DNA of 64,000 bases from Pseudoips prasinana (taxonomy: Eukaryota; Arthropoda; Insecta; Lepidoptera; Nolidae), in the NCBI GenBank assembly GCA_951640165.1, contig OX621260.1, forward strand, positions 13,596,001-13,660,000, read 5' to 3'. Within the stretch, counting starts at the first letter, position 1; the number at the start of each line of letters is the position of its first letter. The translations under genes were made by a program, and so were the position numbers. The notes under the pieces were generated by a model. The model saw only the letters and a program-made list of their open reading frames with translations, did not search any database and was not told where the DNA came from. Positions 35,701-43,656 of the stretch are shown in pieces.

Positions 35701-38700
35701 CATAGTGAACACACATCAAACATGAACATTTGGTTTGTACGTATGGACGGCATATTCGAACACGAACGGGAACATAGTTTGAATAGAGTTCGCGCACAAC
35801 AGTCGTGAACTCTATCTCAATAGCCATGGCGGCGTCGTTAGAGGTTATCGATTTTGAAGTAGCGGAAAGTTTTTTAGTGTTTGCAGTGATTCACGAGATA
35901 TTGTTTCCTAAAGCGGATCCTAGGTAGTGGGAAACAGATCTGTACAAAAAACTAATCAAAGTACAGACGCCAGCACTTCCAGCTATCCCAATGTGTCAAA
36001 TTTCTTTTATAGATTTTCAACTTTACCACAAAAGCATAAGGTTCACTTTCAATTGGGGAAATTTGACAGATTGGGGTAGCTTGATGTGCTGGCGTCTGTC
36101 TGTTAGACTTGAAATCATAAGAAAAAATTTAATATTACAATTTTGTAACGTAACATTTATTAAAGCTATTCGAACACCGTCCATACGGAACATACAAATA
36201 GGATCGCCGCAAACATGTTTGCTGAACATACGAGAAGTGTTCGATGTTCGTTAGTATCATGCAACGTAACAAATTTGTTCGTAAGTGCGTACGCGGCTTT
36301 ATGTTTGACTTGGCTCTTGAGTGACTTCACTGGCTATGATGCTGATGATCTTCTTCTTATCGTATAAAAAATAAAATAAATAAAAAAGGTTTTTATTCAC
36401 GTAGACTTTAAAAAAGCGCTTGTAAATAGTCAGAACATGTTTGTAGTAATATAGTTGTGTACATAGTATGGGCAGTGGTTACCCTAGTGTCAAACTTGTT
36501 CAAGCCGCCCAGTAGCCCTCTGACAAGGGTTAACGACTGTGCCCTAATGGCTACAACCGGGACCGACAGCTTAACGAGACGCTCAGAAATTAAACCACTT
36601 AGGCGGTCACCCACCTATGGACTGACCGCGGGCGGAGTTGCTCGACCTCGCCGATCGCTTATTAAAAACATAACTTTTCAAATTAACACTATTCTGAAGA
36701 TTATTTGGCAGAATGTAAAGTGTAACGATTACATTGTTATTGGCGCAGCCTTTTAAAAGATTTGATTCGTCGGACATTTCATTATTGATTTCAAGACAAT
36801 ATATAACGAAATAATATAATCTATCTAATAAATATAAATCAGCATATTCATACAATAAAATAATTATGACGAATTCCTGAGGATGGTGTTACTGGAATCA
36901 TAAGCTTAGGTTTGGTACATGTAACGTATTATGTAATTTTTTATAAGGCTAAGGTCACTCTAGACTTGAGCAGAAATATTAGAAGATATATGGTACACAC
37001 GGCTACATATCAAGCTATACAATTCCAGTACAAGCTGATCTCGCGTGGAATAGGATTTCCATACAATGAGAGATCAGCTTATATTGGAAACTAGAAGTTC
37101 CGTGTAATACTTCGGGTTAAAAGTTAGGGATAAATAAAAATTATGATGAATCGTAGCTTATGACACTCCACAATAACGTAGCTTTCTATTGCCGAAATAA
37201 TTTTGAAAATCCGTTCAGTAGATCCAGAGATTACCCCTTACAACGTCACAAACTCACGAACGATACCTCTTTAGAATATTAATATAGATGTATAGCTTGA
37301 TATGTAGCCGTGTGTACTCGCATCCTATACAAGGTGTAACATAAATAGTGTACTTACGTAACTTAAGGAGCTTAATCTGCGAATAAACTGAGCAACGTGT
37401 AACATATCAACATACAAAATTCAGAAATAAAAAGATTTCCATACAAGAAATTACAATCAGCTGATGCGCGCACGATTTTAATAAACAAAAAATAAAATAA
37501 AAAAGGTTTTTATTCACGTAGACTTATAAAAGCGCTTGTAAATAGTCAGAACATGTTTGTAGCAATATACATAGTTATGTATACATTATATGTTGTATGA
37601 AATGTTGTTATAGCTTGGTTTTAATTTTCAATCTATGTTATCTTCACAGCACTGTGGTAGAGTTCTGGGCCTGGAACTAGTAGCTGAAGCTGTAAAAGAT
37701 GCAAAAGCCAACGCTGAACTCAACAAGATCGATAACTGCCAGTTCTTCACGGGCAAAGCTGAGGACATATTGCCTCCGGTACTAGCGCAGGCCACGGCAG
37801 AAGATCTCATCGCGATAGTCGACCCGCCGAGAGCTGGATTGCGTAAGTTACTCAAGTTTATTGTGACTAGCGCTATAGAAGACCCAAGCCTTTAAAAACC
37901 TACTTTTATTACTAACTTACGGCAACAACTTTTAGCGGTGAGGAACTTCAACGGCTACTTTTTAAATAAATATCTTAGGACAACTAGAACATGCCATCAG
38001 ATCCCAAACTAGGCAGTAGTATACTATGTTGGCTTTGAACGGTTACGGCATTACCTCACTTACCCATGGCGTAAAGTTCTTGTCACTTCTGATGTAATCT
38101 AAACTCTAATAAAATACCAAATACACAATATTCTTTTATTCGTTATCACTTTCAAATACCAACTTAGTACAATCAATAAATTATATGTGTTCACTTCAAC
38201 GGTTCGACTGCAAGAGAGCCCGCTCCACTCGCGCACAGCCATTAAAAACACTGTTCTTTTTGCAACTCCACCGCTAGATGGCGTTGTCGAACCGATGTTG
38301 CCAACAACTATAAATTAATAATAAATAAAAGGTTTATTGGTGAAAATTATTTGTACATGGGTTTGTCGTCGCTAAAACCCTCCACACCAGGCCGAGCCTG
38401 TTTCGTGGAGAGTTTTTACAAGTATATACGCCAACACATCCAGCTACCCCAATCTCTCAAATTTCATTATTGACATTGCATACTCATCTCTTCTCATCGC
38501 ACAAACATTTGTGCAGTCAGGGTCACGAACCACTAGACCAAGGTCAGTTAATTTACAGTTACTATTCTGAGCGATATCTTTTTCGAGCGTGTCAGAGGCT
38601 GCGAAATATCTCCAGTATTTTAACAGTAGTAACGGGCGATAGTTTCACTGCATTTTTAGCAGATCGTTAAAATTGCCTAAAAAATACAACAATTCGAAGC

Positions 38701-41147
38701 GAAATCAATAAATGCTCTGTAACGGCATTTTGTACTGACAACTGGTTCATATGAAAGTGACAAGGCATATAAAGATTTTAATTGATATTCAGCTGCTTAT
38801 ATCAGTAAACTAAACTAGCCGGTTTTGCTTTTTTTTTGTTTTCGCCCTCTTTGGGCAGTCTAAGATCTGTGACCATACCGCCTCGTCTTCAGTTGTAATA
38901 TTTATATTTCAAAGTCAGTCAGTCGTGTCCGTCACGTCCGTCACAGTCAAGTCATAGTCCTACCCCAGTAAAGCAGTGGGGACTTTACTAGAGGCTTCTA
39001 TGGAGTTTTGGTTTCAACACGGAAAATAACAATTCACGGCAATATCGCACTTTCCTCCACTTGTGTACGTTGTCGAAGATGTTATGTTTAGAAATCCACC
39101 ATATTTACACATAAAAACTCGAATTTACACTAGTTTTTGAAAACGAAACATAGCCTCGATGCGTCCTTTTCCGCGTTAGCGCCAAAAACCCGCCGGTTTT
39201 GCTTACTGGTTGTGGTGAATAGAGACTGGTACAAACATTACTTATGTATGGTATTGTCTGGTAAAGCTGTGTATCTGGCTGGTTAAAGAATCGAAGGAAC
39301 AATTTAGTAAGACCATTGCCATAGGTAAAAGTTGGATCAACCTTTTAACGACTATCTTCATGCACTTCATACACTATTAATATCCAGCCGGCTGATGAAA
39401 CACAACACTTGACCAGAATGCTCTAGAACACACAGACCATGTGGCTACGGCGAGAAAACACATGCTTCGGATCTACTCGGGCGAAGTCGGCTAGCTGGCT
39501 GAGTACAGATGCTGAGACGAACTCTGACTGACTGATGTTCTTCCTACTAACTTCCATTCTCTCTTCACAGATATGAGAGCAGTCACCCAACTCCGGAACA
39601 CCAAGAAAGTTAAACGCCTGGTCTACATCTCCTGCAGCCCTTCTTCCGCTGTTAAGAACTTCGTAGATTTAGCGCGACCGTCCTCCAAGACCCTCAGAGG
39701 AGGCCCATTCCTGCCAGTCCGAGCGGTTGCGGTGGATATGTTCCCACAAACCAAACACGTCGAACTAGCTATACTATTCGAGAGAGAGGTGAGTTAATAT
39801 ATACTCTTACTACTCGACTTGTGTAAGTCGTAAGTTTTCGACCAGTGTGTGTTCCCAGTGATGACTTACGGAACAGAGTAGTGGTCGGTCACTATGGGCC
39901 TTATTCGAAGGCTCAAGGTCACCCAAAGAGCAATGGAGAGGGCTATGCTTGGAGTTTCCCTGCGAGATCGAATCAGAAATGTCGAAATCCGCAGGCGAAC
40001 CAAAGTCGCCGACATAGCCCGAAGAATTGCAAAACTGAAGTGGCAGTGAGCGGAGCACATAGCTCGTAGAACCGACGGCTGTTGGGCAGAAAGATTCTCG
40101 AGTGGCGACCACGAACCGGAAGACGCAGCGTGGGCAGGCCCCCTACAAGATGGATTGATGATCTTCTGGGGGTCGCTAGAAACTGCTGGATGCGAATAGC
40201 GCAAGACCGACAATTGTGGAGATCTCTGGAGGAGGCCTTTGTCCAGCAGTGGACGTCTTTCGTCTGATATGATGATGATGATAATACTCTTACACAGGGT
40301 TACTTGTAAAACACCAACAACCTCGTAGGACTAGATAGCTAACACCATAAGCAACAACTTTTGTTCTACGAGTTTGGAAACAACTCAATACATGACAAAA
40401 ATAAAAACATTTTGCTTGAGAAATGGGTCAAGTTGAAATTTGGTAGCCTCATTTGAGACCCCGCTCGCTTCTTCTTTCCGGTGAAGCAGTAAAAGCCTCC
40501 TAGGATAATTATGTAGTTAGATTTATGGGGCTCATTATGGCACCGGTTTAAACCTTAGTGGTTTTTAGATGCTATTAATAATTATTTGCTTTTATTAAAT
40601 ATTTTTTTATTTATTATTTAGATATCTCTTATATATAGTATATTCTATTTAAATAATAAAAAGTTTTAACAATCATGTTACAATAGTCATAGTCATTCGC
40701 TTTCCCGCTCCATCCGCGTCGTTAGCACCGCTGCAGCGCTGCTAGTGCTGTGCGTATAATAAAACATTCTGTTCATGTGTTGTGTATTATTAGCCGGCCG
40801 GATATTATTAGTAGGCCGGGAGAGTTAAACTGCTTCTCATTAAATATCATATTTTCTATCATGAACGAACATGTATATCATATATATACCTACATACCTA
40901 CCAAGCCAACAGGCCCGTCAATAATGCTTAGTCCTTTTTGCAGTGTTCACCAGAAACTGAAAACGGCGATTCTGTACCTGCTGAAAATGCCAGTGAATCC
41001 TCTGTTGCACCGGAAGTCGTGGATACTATGAGAATTAACGATGTTCCGGAAAGCTCTGCAGGTGAAGATGGCGGTAAAACTGAGGTTCTTGAAGCCGAAA
41101 CTAACTCCATTGCTGAAGCTAAATCGGATGACGATAAAATTGTATAG
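14634..41147 (+). CDS. TRMT2A: TRMT2A-like tRNA (uracil-5-)-methyltransferase, 11 exons
   Basis: Joining 14634-14789, 14911-15061, 16297-16472, 17291-17611, 21597-21734, 22265-22380, 23846-23954, 26397-26519, 37650-37842, 39571-39788 and 40944-41147 gives a 634-aa protein. All GT/AG junctions are in phase. The enzyme adds a methyl group from SAM to C5 of uridine in tRNA. Residues about 38-120 form an RRM. Exon 4 has [11 protein letters not shown]. The methyltransferase core shows [11 protein letters not shown] (SAM loop, about 416-426), DPPRAGL (488-494), YISCSP with the catalytic Cys about 516, and HVELAILFE with the expected base Glu about 559. The RRM separates it from TRMT2B. Length is close to the human protein (about 625). 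The last exon adds an acidic tail. No lesion seen; it is likely functional. Confidence 0.95.
14911..15061 (+). CDS. TRMT2A: TRMT2A-like exon 2 (RRM)
   Basis: Holds most of the RRM ([12 protein letters not shown], then [20 protein letters not shown]). Acceptor TTTGTAG; the donor leaves phase 1. Confidence 0.92.
15420..15630. repeat. Foldback MITE in TRMT2A intron 2
   Basis: Two arms of about 80 bp are inverted copies (caaataaataaaggttaaa with the reverse at 15570-15600). Related single copies lie at 45340-45430 and 45640-45790. Confidence 0.6.
16297..16472 (+). CDS. TRMT2A: TRMT2A-like exon 3 (RRM end, basic linker)
   Basis: Completes the RRM ([11 protein letters not shown]) and adds a Lys-rich linker ([12 protein letters not shown]), possibly a nuclear localisation signal. 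It ends with [11 protein letters not shown], typical of the family before the catalytic part. Confidence 0.92.
16554..16745 (-). mobile_element. RTE-like LINE 3' fragment
   Basis: On the minus strand it carries GAGGCCTTTGTTCAGCAGTG, close to the 3' end of the RTE fragment at 40230-40260. 5'-truncated and non-coding. Confidence 0.5.
17052..17215 (+). mobile_element. tRNA-derived SINE
   Basis: Begins with a tRNA-like head (box-B-like ggtttgattcccactc), then a tail with ATGTATTTATAT repeats. Same family as 24118-24366. Confidence 0.55.
17291..17611 (+). CDS. TRMT2A: TRMT2A-like exon 4
   Basis: 107 codons, phase 0 at both ends. Contains [13 protein letters not shown] and [15 protein letters not shown], start of the TRAM-less catalytic region of TRMT2A proteins. 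A SINE begins only about 20 bp after the donor. Confidence 0.93.
17631..17855 (-). mobile_element. tRNA-derived SINE (family A)
   Basis: Minus-strand copy of the family at 19894-20153, with tRNA-like head cggtcaccgtagc at the right end and agggacaatgtcacacagat near the tail. Confidence 0.75.
17935..18095 (+). repeat. Interspersed repeat, three copies in the window
   Basis: Shared with 40288-40420 (inverted) and 62180-62268. Hallmarks: agaacaaaagttattgc, ctatctagtcctgcgaggt and ttggtgttttac. Family unknown to me. Confidence 0.6.
18303..18440. mobile_element. hAT-like MITE fragment
   Basis: Begins cagtgtttttcaacgtgtgg followed by gtcgcgaccccc, the CAGTG-type terminus of hAT elements. The other end is not found. 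Confidence 0.45.
18470..18993 (+). pseudogene. LINE endonuclease-end fragment
   Basis: About 170 codons open ([11 protein letters not shown], then [11 protein letters not shown]) resemble the C-terminal end of a LINE APE endonuclease with its HDT/DH block and the following basic linker ([17 protein letters not shown]). No RT follows; truncated at 18993 by another repeat. The Met upstream within the hAT-like piece is not a real start. Confidence 0.7.
18994..19350 (-). repeat. About 360-bp repeat, pair of 61697-62075
   Basis: On the minus strand it aligns over most of its length with 61697-62075, from the aagcgcgacc(g/a)tcgtta start to a gtgaataaaaacc end and a TTTTA-rich tail. Ends alone recur at 36363-36470 and 37484-37600. 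It may be the 3' UTR of a LINE. Confidence 0.65.
19894..20153 (+). mobile_element. tRNA-derived SINE (family A), clearest copy
   Basis: The tRNA-like head contains ggtagtgctcctgcctacga and ggttcgaatcccg (A- and B-box-like). A unique body follows, then an ATT-repeat tail. Other copies: 17631-17855, 31035-31297 and 60098-60342. Confidence 0.8.
20400..21596 (+). repeat. Tandem array copying the exon-5 splice acceptor
   Basis: A partial copy, then units of about 152-178 bp with acceptor-like ttttttag before 20510, 20684, 20836, 21245 and 21423; the true acceptor before 21597 is the last in register. Each unit repeats agcttaataaaagtaatgg, then a T-rich tract, AG and ttattcc, then ttttggtgatttttcttgta and aatcaagggtatgcactgtc. 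The fourth unit is split by the MITE at 20984-21214. Confidence 0.9.
20984..21214. mobile_element. 231-bp palindromic MITE, PIF/Harbinger-like
   Basis: Arms of about 105 bp are near-perfect inverted copies (aggtctttgcacacagcggg at left, its reverse at right). TTA flanks both sides, the 3-bp target duplication of PIF/Harbinger. GC-rich in an AT-rich setting. Open frames across it on both strands are by-products of the palindrome. Confidence 0.85.
21597..21734 (+). CDS. TRMT2A: TRMT2A-like exon 5
   Basis: 46 codons ([14 protein letters not shown] ... MLIVAMHPQ), phase 0. Its acceptor and first seven bases are copied in each unit of the tandem array upstream. Confidence 0.93.
22265..22380 (+). 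CDS. TRMT2A: TRMT2A-like exon 6
   Basis: Encodes [18 protein letters not shown] to LYCELITK and ends in phase 2 before GTACGT. Equivalent to the segment before the HEDLLG-type region in the human enzyme. Confidence 0.9.
22430..22690 (+). mobile_element. SINE split by a MITE
   Basis: SINE tail halves (cctggtttctatagtacaa and aagctctgcttagtttggga) flank the MITE at 22493-22627. Confidence 0.65.
22493..22627. mobile_element. 135-bp MITE, CAGACGCCAGC family
   Basis: Imperfect inverted ends (caaacgccagcac / gggctggcgtctg), long subterminal inverted arms around ctgtcaaattt, and TA on both sides. Tc1/mariner-type target. Copies also at 23688, 35964 and 44445. Confidence 0.8.
22915..23450. repeat. 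Repeat (family also at 38900-39180) split by another repeat
   Basis: Outer halves match 38930-39190 (accccagtaaagcagtgg ... catatttacacataaaaac, then gaatttacac). The block 23108-23385 is an insertion starting cttgagaggtgtcaagggac that recurs at 42176-42740. Confidence 0.65.
23688..23820. mobile_element. MITE, CAGACGCCAGC family
   Basis: Second copy, flanked by TA, ending 25 bp before the exon 7 acceptor. Confidence 0.75.
23846..23954 (+). CDS. TRMT2A: TRMT2A-like exon 7
   Basis: Starts in phase 2 and encodes [15 protein letters not shown] and [14 protein letters not shown]; the FRISPxAFFQ block is diagnostic of the TrmA/TRMT2 family. A CAGACGCC-type MITE ends 25 bp before the acceptor. Confidence 0.93.
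24118..24366 (+). mobile_element. tRNA-derived SINE, interrupted
   Basis: Head with ggtcgggtccgattcccacc, body with ATGTATTTATA, ending at the TTA flank of the 711-bp element; its last bases seem to resume after 25083. Confidence 0.6.
24370..25080. mobile_element. 711-bp non-autonomous DNA transposon
   Basis: 23-bp perfect inverted ends (cgcccgaaattaataaacga...) at 24370-24392 and 25058-25080, flanked by TTA at 24367-24369 and 25081-25083. TTA suggests PIF/Harbinger. No transposase frame inside. Confidence 0.85.
25106..25370 (-). pseudogene. Probable LINE protein C-terminal remnant
   Basis: About 85 codons ([17 protein letters not shown], then [18 protein letters not shown]) resemble the extreme C-terminus of some LINE ORF2 proteins, where a QRLSxAIQRxNA block is common. 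The open frame continues upstream to 25477 into a hydrophobic stretch that I take as non-coding. No RT nearby. Confidence 0.5.
26055..26106. repeat. Short inverted repeat
   Basis: tttttactaaattaaattg and caatttaatttagtaaaaaa flank a 12-bp loop; a small hairpin, role unknown. Confidence 0.6.
26397..26519 (+). CDS. TRMT2A: TRMT2A-like exon 8 (SAM-binding motif)
   Basis: [16 protein letters not shown], then [13 protein letters not shown], the glycine-rich SAM loop. 41 codons, phase 0. Confidence 0.95.
26950..27190 (+). repeat. Interspersed repeat with gaccgacagcttaacg core
   Basis: Shares the core gaccgacagcttaacg and gacgctcagaaatta with 36466-36665 and 46300-46515. A SINE-like family by size; origin not identified. 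Confidence 0.55.
27715..28820 (-). CDS. THAP transposase exon 7 (C-terminal)
   Basis: 368 codons with stop. Contains [13 protein letters not shown], the likely catalytic Glu, SGYFIKNV, and a Cys-containing C-terminal domain. Ends in a basic tail. Confidence 0.9.
29555..30729 (-). pseudogene. THAP transposase exon 6 (catalytic core, frameshifted)
   Basis: Carries the first catalytic Asp (LLFDEMSLK), the DQGANNRH Asp and the YDPPHLLKC block. Its 1175 bp is one short of phase; the frame breaks in an A/T run at 30001-30009. Confidence 0.88.
31035..31297 (-). mobile_element. SINE family A in duplicated block A
   Basis: Target duplication attgaata at 31027-31034 and 31298-31305. It is absent from copy B, so it inserted after the duplication. 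Confidence 0.85.
31510..31611 (-). CDS. THAP transposase exon 5 (copy of exon 3)
   Basis: 102 bp like exon 3, differing near the start (SMSLP for SLSLP); in phase, so both copies could be spliced in. Confidence 0.75.
32420..32494 (-). CDS. THAP transposase exon 4
   Basis: 25 codons ([17 protein letters not shown] ...), phase 1, consensus splice sites; polar linker with no domain. Confidence 0.65.
33097..33430 (+). mobile_element. 5'-truncated LINE with 12-bp target duplication
   Basis: Codes the C-terminal end of an ORF2 (LTGHC-like [11 protein letters not shown], then [20 protein letters not shown], a CCHC knuckle). It ends with (AACT)n at 33416-33430. ttgcactactta flanks it at 33085-33096 and 33431-33442. 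Confidence 0.88.
33657..33758 (-). CDS. THAP transposase exon 3, duplicated
   Basis: 34 codons ([20 protein letters not shown] ...). A near-identical copy stands at 31510-31611. Confidence 0.8.
33848..34060 (-). CDS. THAP transposase exon 2
   Basis: Completes the THAP domain: [32 protein letters not shown]. Phase 1 at both ends. Confidence 0.88.
34451..34628. repeat. Inverted repeat in THAP intron 1, with extra half-copy
   Basis: Arms of about 85 bp (aaaataagacactaacag ... ctgttagtgtcttatttt) around a short centre. A direct copy of the right arm follows at 34639-34698. Confidence 0.8.
34737..34782 (-). CDS. THAP transposase exon 1
   Basis: 46 bp from the [18 protein letters not shown] with the first Cys pair of the THAP finger. 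Donor GTAAGT, phase 1. Confidence 0.85.
35655..36290 (+). mobile_element. Degraded DNA transposon remnant, split by a MITE
   Basis: Imperfect inverted sequence (gtatggacgg with ttcgaacac at 35740; the reverse at 36170-36190). A short open start at 35825-35930 ([16 protein letters not shown]) may be the head of a lost transposase. Family unknown. Confidence 0.35.
35964..36098. mobile_element. MITE, CAGACGCCAGC family
   Basis: Best preserved copy with both inverted ends (cagacgccagcacttccagc ... gtgctggcgtctg). TA on the left; right flank is TC, probably mutated. Confidence 0.8.
36363..36470 (-). repeat. 3'-end repeat (family of 18994-19350)
   Basis: aaaaaggtttttattcacgt, then agcgcttgtaaatagtcaga; only the tail half of the repeat. 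Confidence 0.65.
36471..36665 (+). repeat. Interspersed repeat, gaccgacagcttaacg family
   Basis: Starts gggcagtggttaccctagtg and carries the shared core and cggtcacccacctatggact. Confidence 0.55.
37484..37600 (-). repeat. 3'-end repeat (family of 18994-19350)
   Basis: Third tail copy, ending about 50 bp before TRMT2A exon 9. Confidence 0.65.
37650..37842 (+). CDS. TRMT2A: TRMT2A-like exon 9
   Basis: [20 protein letters not shown] follows the SAM loop; the exon ends with IVDPPRAGL. It follows the 11.1-kb intron that carries the THAP transposon. Ends in phase 1. Confidence 0.94.
38900..39190 (+). repeat. Repeat, undisrupted copy of 22915-23450
   Basis: Same blocks as the intron 6 copy but without the internal insertion; it gives the pre-insertion structure. 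Confidence 0.6.
39571..39788 (+). CDS. TRMT2A: TRMT2A-like exon 10 (catalytic Cys and Glu)
   Basis: [18 protein letters not shown] carries the nucleophile Cys; [19 protein letters not shown] carries the C-terminal motif with the general-base Glu. Phase 0 end. Confidence 0.95.
39838..40285 (+). mobile_element. RTE-clade LINE, 3' fragment
   Basis: Begins 50 bp after TRMT2A exon 10. Frameshifted ORF2 C-terminus ([51 protein letters not shown]) and a TGATGATGA tail, typical of RTE elements. Confidence 0.85.
40288..40420 (-). repeat. Interspersed repeat, inverted copy of 17935-18095
   Basis: gtaaaacaccaacaacctcg, then gactagatagctaacacc and caacaacttttgttctacga. Confidence 0.6.
40680..40860 (+). 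repeat. Repeat with inverted copy at 45437-45600
   Basis: attcgctttcccgctccatc, gcgtcgttagcaccgctgca and attattagccggccgg all recur reversed at 45437-45600. Lies in the last TRMT2A intron. Confidence 0.75.
40944..41147 (+). CDS. TRMT2A: TRMT2A-like exon 11 (acidic tail)
   Basis: A 67-aa Glu/Asp/Ser-rich tail ([15 protein letters not shown] ... KSDDDKIV) then TAG. Probably disordered; no motif recognised. Confidence 0.88.
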   Translation, partial: CSPETENGDSVPAENASESSVAPEVVDTMRINDVPESSAGEDGGKTEVLEAETNSIAEAKSDDDKIV

Positions 41148-41160
41148 TATCATATATACA

Positions 41161-41166
41161 AATAAA
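41161..41166 (+). terminator. Polyadenylation signal of the TRMT2A-like gene
   Basis: AATAAA 14 bp after the TAG stop, in an AT-rich 3' UTR. Confidence 0.7.
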
Positions 41167-41205
41167 TGTATTAAATCGTTACTGCTTTTATGATATTTTC
41201 ATCCC

Positions 41206-41490
41206 ACAATCATAAAAACCGGCCAATTGCGAGTCGGACTCGCGCACGAAGGGTTCCGTACCATTATCTATAAAATTCACGTTTATTGTATGGGAGACCC
41301 GTTAAATATTTATTTTATTTAGTTTTTTAGTATTTGTTGTTATAGTGGCAACAGAAATACATCATCTGTGAAAATGTCAACTTTCTATCACGGCTCATGA
41401 GATACAGCCTGGTGACAGACGGAGAGACACAGCGAAGTCTTGGTAATAGGGCCCCGTTTTACCCTTTGGGTACGGAACCCTGAATGTTTG
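41206..41490. mobile_element. Non-autonomous element, accggccaa...gggttccgta type
   Basis: Starts accggccaattgcgagtcgg, with gaagggttccgtacc inside and gggtacggaaccctg at the far end as subterminal inverted repeats. Same family as 51716-55468. Confidence 0.6.
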
Positions 41491-42175
41491 ACTGTATGTT
41501 CTTTATAGAATCGTAAACTATGCATTGAATCATGTGATGATGTTCAGCAAAGTGTTGTGCATGAGCCCACGAAGGTTTCTGAGTTGGTACGACCAATCTT
41601 CGACAGATGGCGCCACTATCTTTCCAATGAATTTCATATTGTAGGCGAGATGAGATCAAATCAATTTTTCAATTTATTAATTACGAACACAGGTACATTA
41701 TTAACATTTCACGGTGTCATACAAATGTGAAGATCACTATGTCCAGCCGGTGAGGGCATGCACATTTTTAAAGATGTAATGATATAATTAAATTACAAAT
41801 TAATATATATAAAAAAAAAGAAATGTCACTAGCATAATAAGTAATAAAAAATTAATGTCACATTAAGAAATACATGCTTATCATTATGTCAAAGTCAGAA
41901 ATCATTAAAAAAAACAATGTACTTAAATCATTGTCAATAATTTGTATATGCCTTAAATAAAGATGATAACACGATTCAATATAAATTTCGAGATATTGGT
42001 GTATTTTATAGCATTTAAGCTGAACCGTACTCGGTTCGAGCTAGAATGCTATATTTCTTTAAAATTAAATGACACGTCTATGTTAGTGGGTTAGTCATTG
42101 GCTTAGTATAAGGTACGATGGGATTGGCATAGTCACCGTTACGAAAATCCTGTAAAATAAATAAAGACTAAAAAA
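41491..42175. other. Intergenic, nothing recognised
   Basis: AT-rich DNA downstream of the TRMT2A-like gene with no coding or RNA signal. Confidence 0.4.
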
Positions 42176-42740
42176 AACTTGAGAGGTGTCAAGGGACACC
42201 CGGATGGAATGAAGTTATTTCTTATTATTTACTAGCTGTGCCCGCGACTCCGTCCGCGTGTTAATTAGTTTATTTCGTTTTTTTGTAAAATAAAAGTAGC
42301 CTAAGTTACTCCTTATTACATCAGCTACCTGCTAATAAAAGTCCCGTCAAAATCGGTCCAGCCTTTTCAGAGATTAGCCGGAACAAACAGACAGACAGAC
42401 AGACAAAAATTAAAAAAAATGCTAATTTGGTGTATGTACCGTATATATATTCATATTAATGTAGTAAAAACCAGTTATTTCAATATTACAAACAGACACT
42501 CCAATTTTATTTATTTGTATGTATAGATATTTGTATAGATTATGTACAAAAAACCTGTATACACTCAACAAAAATAATCGTCGCGACACCACACTGTTCA
42601 ATGCGAAATAGAAATCAAAATATCTGGCTTGCTTTCTATAAGAGAGAGAGACAGACAGAGAAACATGCGCACGCCACACAGCTGCAAAAAGAGATTTTTT
42701 TCCGTCTAGCCCCATTTCACAACGCGCGATAAGGAACTTC
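42176..42740. repeat. Repeat (as 23108-23385) split by a 'ctagctgtgcccgcg' element
   Basis: Outer parts match 23108-23385 closely. The insert 42230-42540 starts ctagctgtgcccgcgactcc and is shared with 57868-58190. Confidence 0.65.
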
Positions 42741-42827
42741 GTTCCAATAAAAAAAGAATATCATATATTAACATAGCAACGGGCGGAGGTTACAGCTTGT
42801 TGCAATAATTTTGTGTCCATCCGTTAC

Positions 42828-42975
42828 GCACCGGTTAAGATAGTCGCCTCGCCAATTCGTGTCCCGGGTTCGAATGCCGCACAGGTTCACTATTTGTGTA
42901 TAACTACTTATGGGCAGAAACATGGCCGACTGATATGTTCACAGTTGCATGTGAAAGATCATATCATATTTATAA
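42828..42975 (+). mobile_element. tRNA-derived SINE fragment
   Basis: tRNA-like head with gtgtcccgggttcgaatgcc (B box). No aminoacyl-type full cloverleaf, so not called a tRNA gene. Confidence 0.5.
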
Positions 42976-42977
42976 CA

Positions 42978-43158
42978 CACTAGCTGTGCCCCGCGGTTGT
43001 ACCCGCAATAAACTTTATAAATTATAGCCTATGTGTTAATCCAGTGTGTCAGCTAACTCCGTACCAAATTTTATTTAAATCGCTCCAGCCGTTTAGACGT
43101 GAAGAAGTAACAAACATACACACTCACAAACTTTCGGCTTTATAATATTAGTAGGATT
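42978..43158 (+). repeat. 'ctagctgtgccccgcgg' repeat
   Basis: From actagctgtgccccgcgg to ggctttataatattagtagg. Two more copies stand in tandem at 58595-58985. Confidence 0.65.
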
Positions 43159-43189
43159 TCCAACTATTAAGTTTTAGTTTTATAGAATT

Positions 43190-43425
43190 ATTCGCAATGC
43201 TTGCTGTGTGGTGACGGCATAGAATATCATCAGCCCATCTCATCCCGTGGGGGGCGTAGAAATCGTCCGAGGGAATACCTACCAGGGAACTGGCAGCAGC
43301 GTTTTTTGTGAATCATGAAACTGCGATCGCTAACCCGTCTGCCAAGCGTGGCGATTATGGCATATCCCCATTTGGGTAGACTTTTGTCCAGCTGTGGATA
43401 TACTTTGGCTGACATGATGATGAAC
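43190..43425 (+). mobile_element. SINE-like repeat with RTE-type 3' end
   Basis: cccatctcatcccgtggggg near the start; ends gtccagctgtggatatac then gacatgatgatga, like the RTE tail at 40240-40280. Confidence 0.6.
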
Positions 43426-43461
43426 AAAAAAAACAAAGCTTCTTTTTTTCTTTTTTTTTAA

Positions 43462-43656
43462 AGACATCGCCCGCATTAGGTAATCCAATCCCTGCGTCGC
43501 GGGGTACTTTACACAAACATATAATAGACGGACACAAATAACATCCAGACTCAGAACAACTATTTATGGGTCACACAAATAGTTGCCCGGCGCGGGACTC
43601 GAACCCGCGACACGAAGCGGTGAGGCGACTGTCTTAGCCGCTGCGCCACACGTGGA
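43462..43656 (-). mobile_element. tRNA-derived SINE (family C)
   Basis: Minus-strand tRNA-like head at the right end (cgggactcgaacccgcgac in plus reading). Copy at 51425-51605. Confidence 0.7.
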
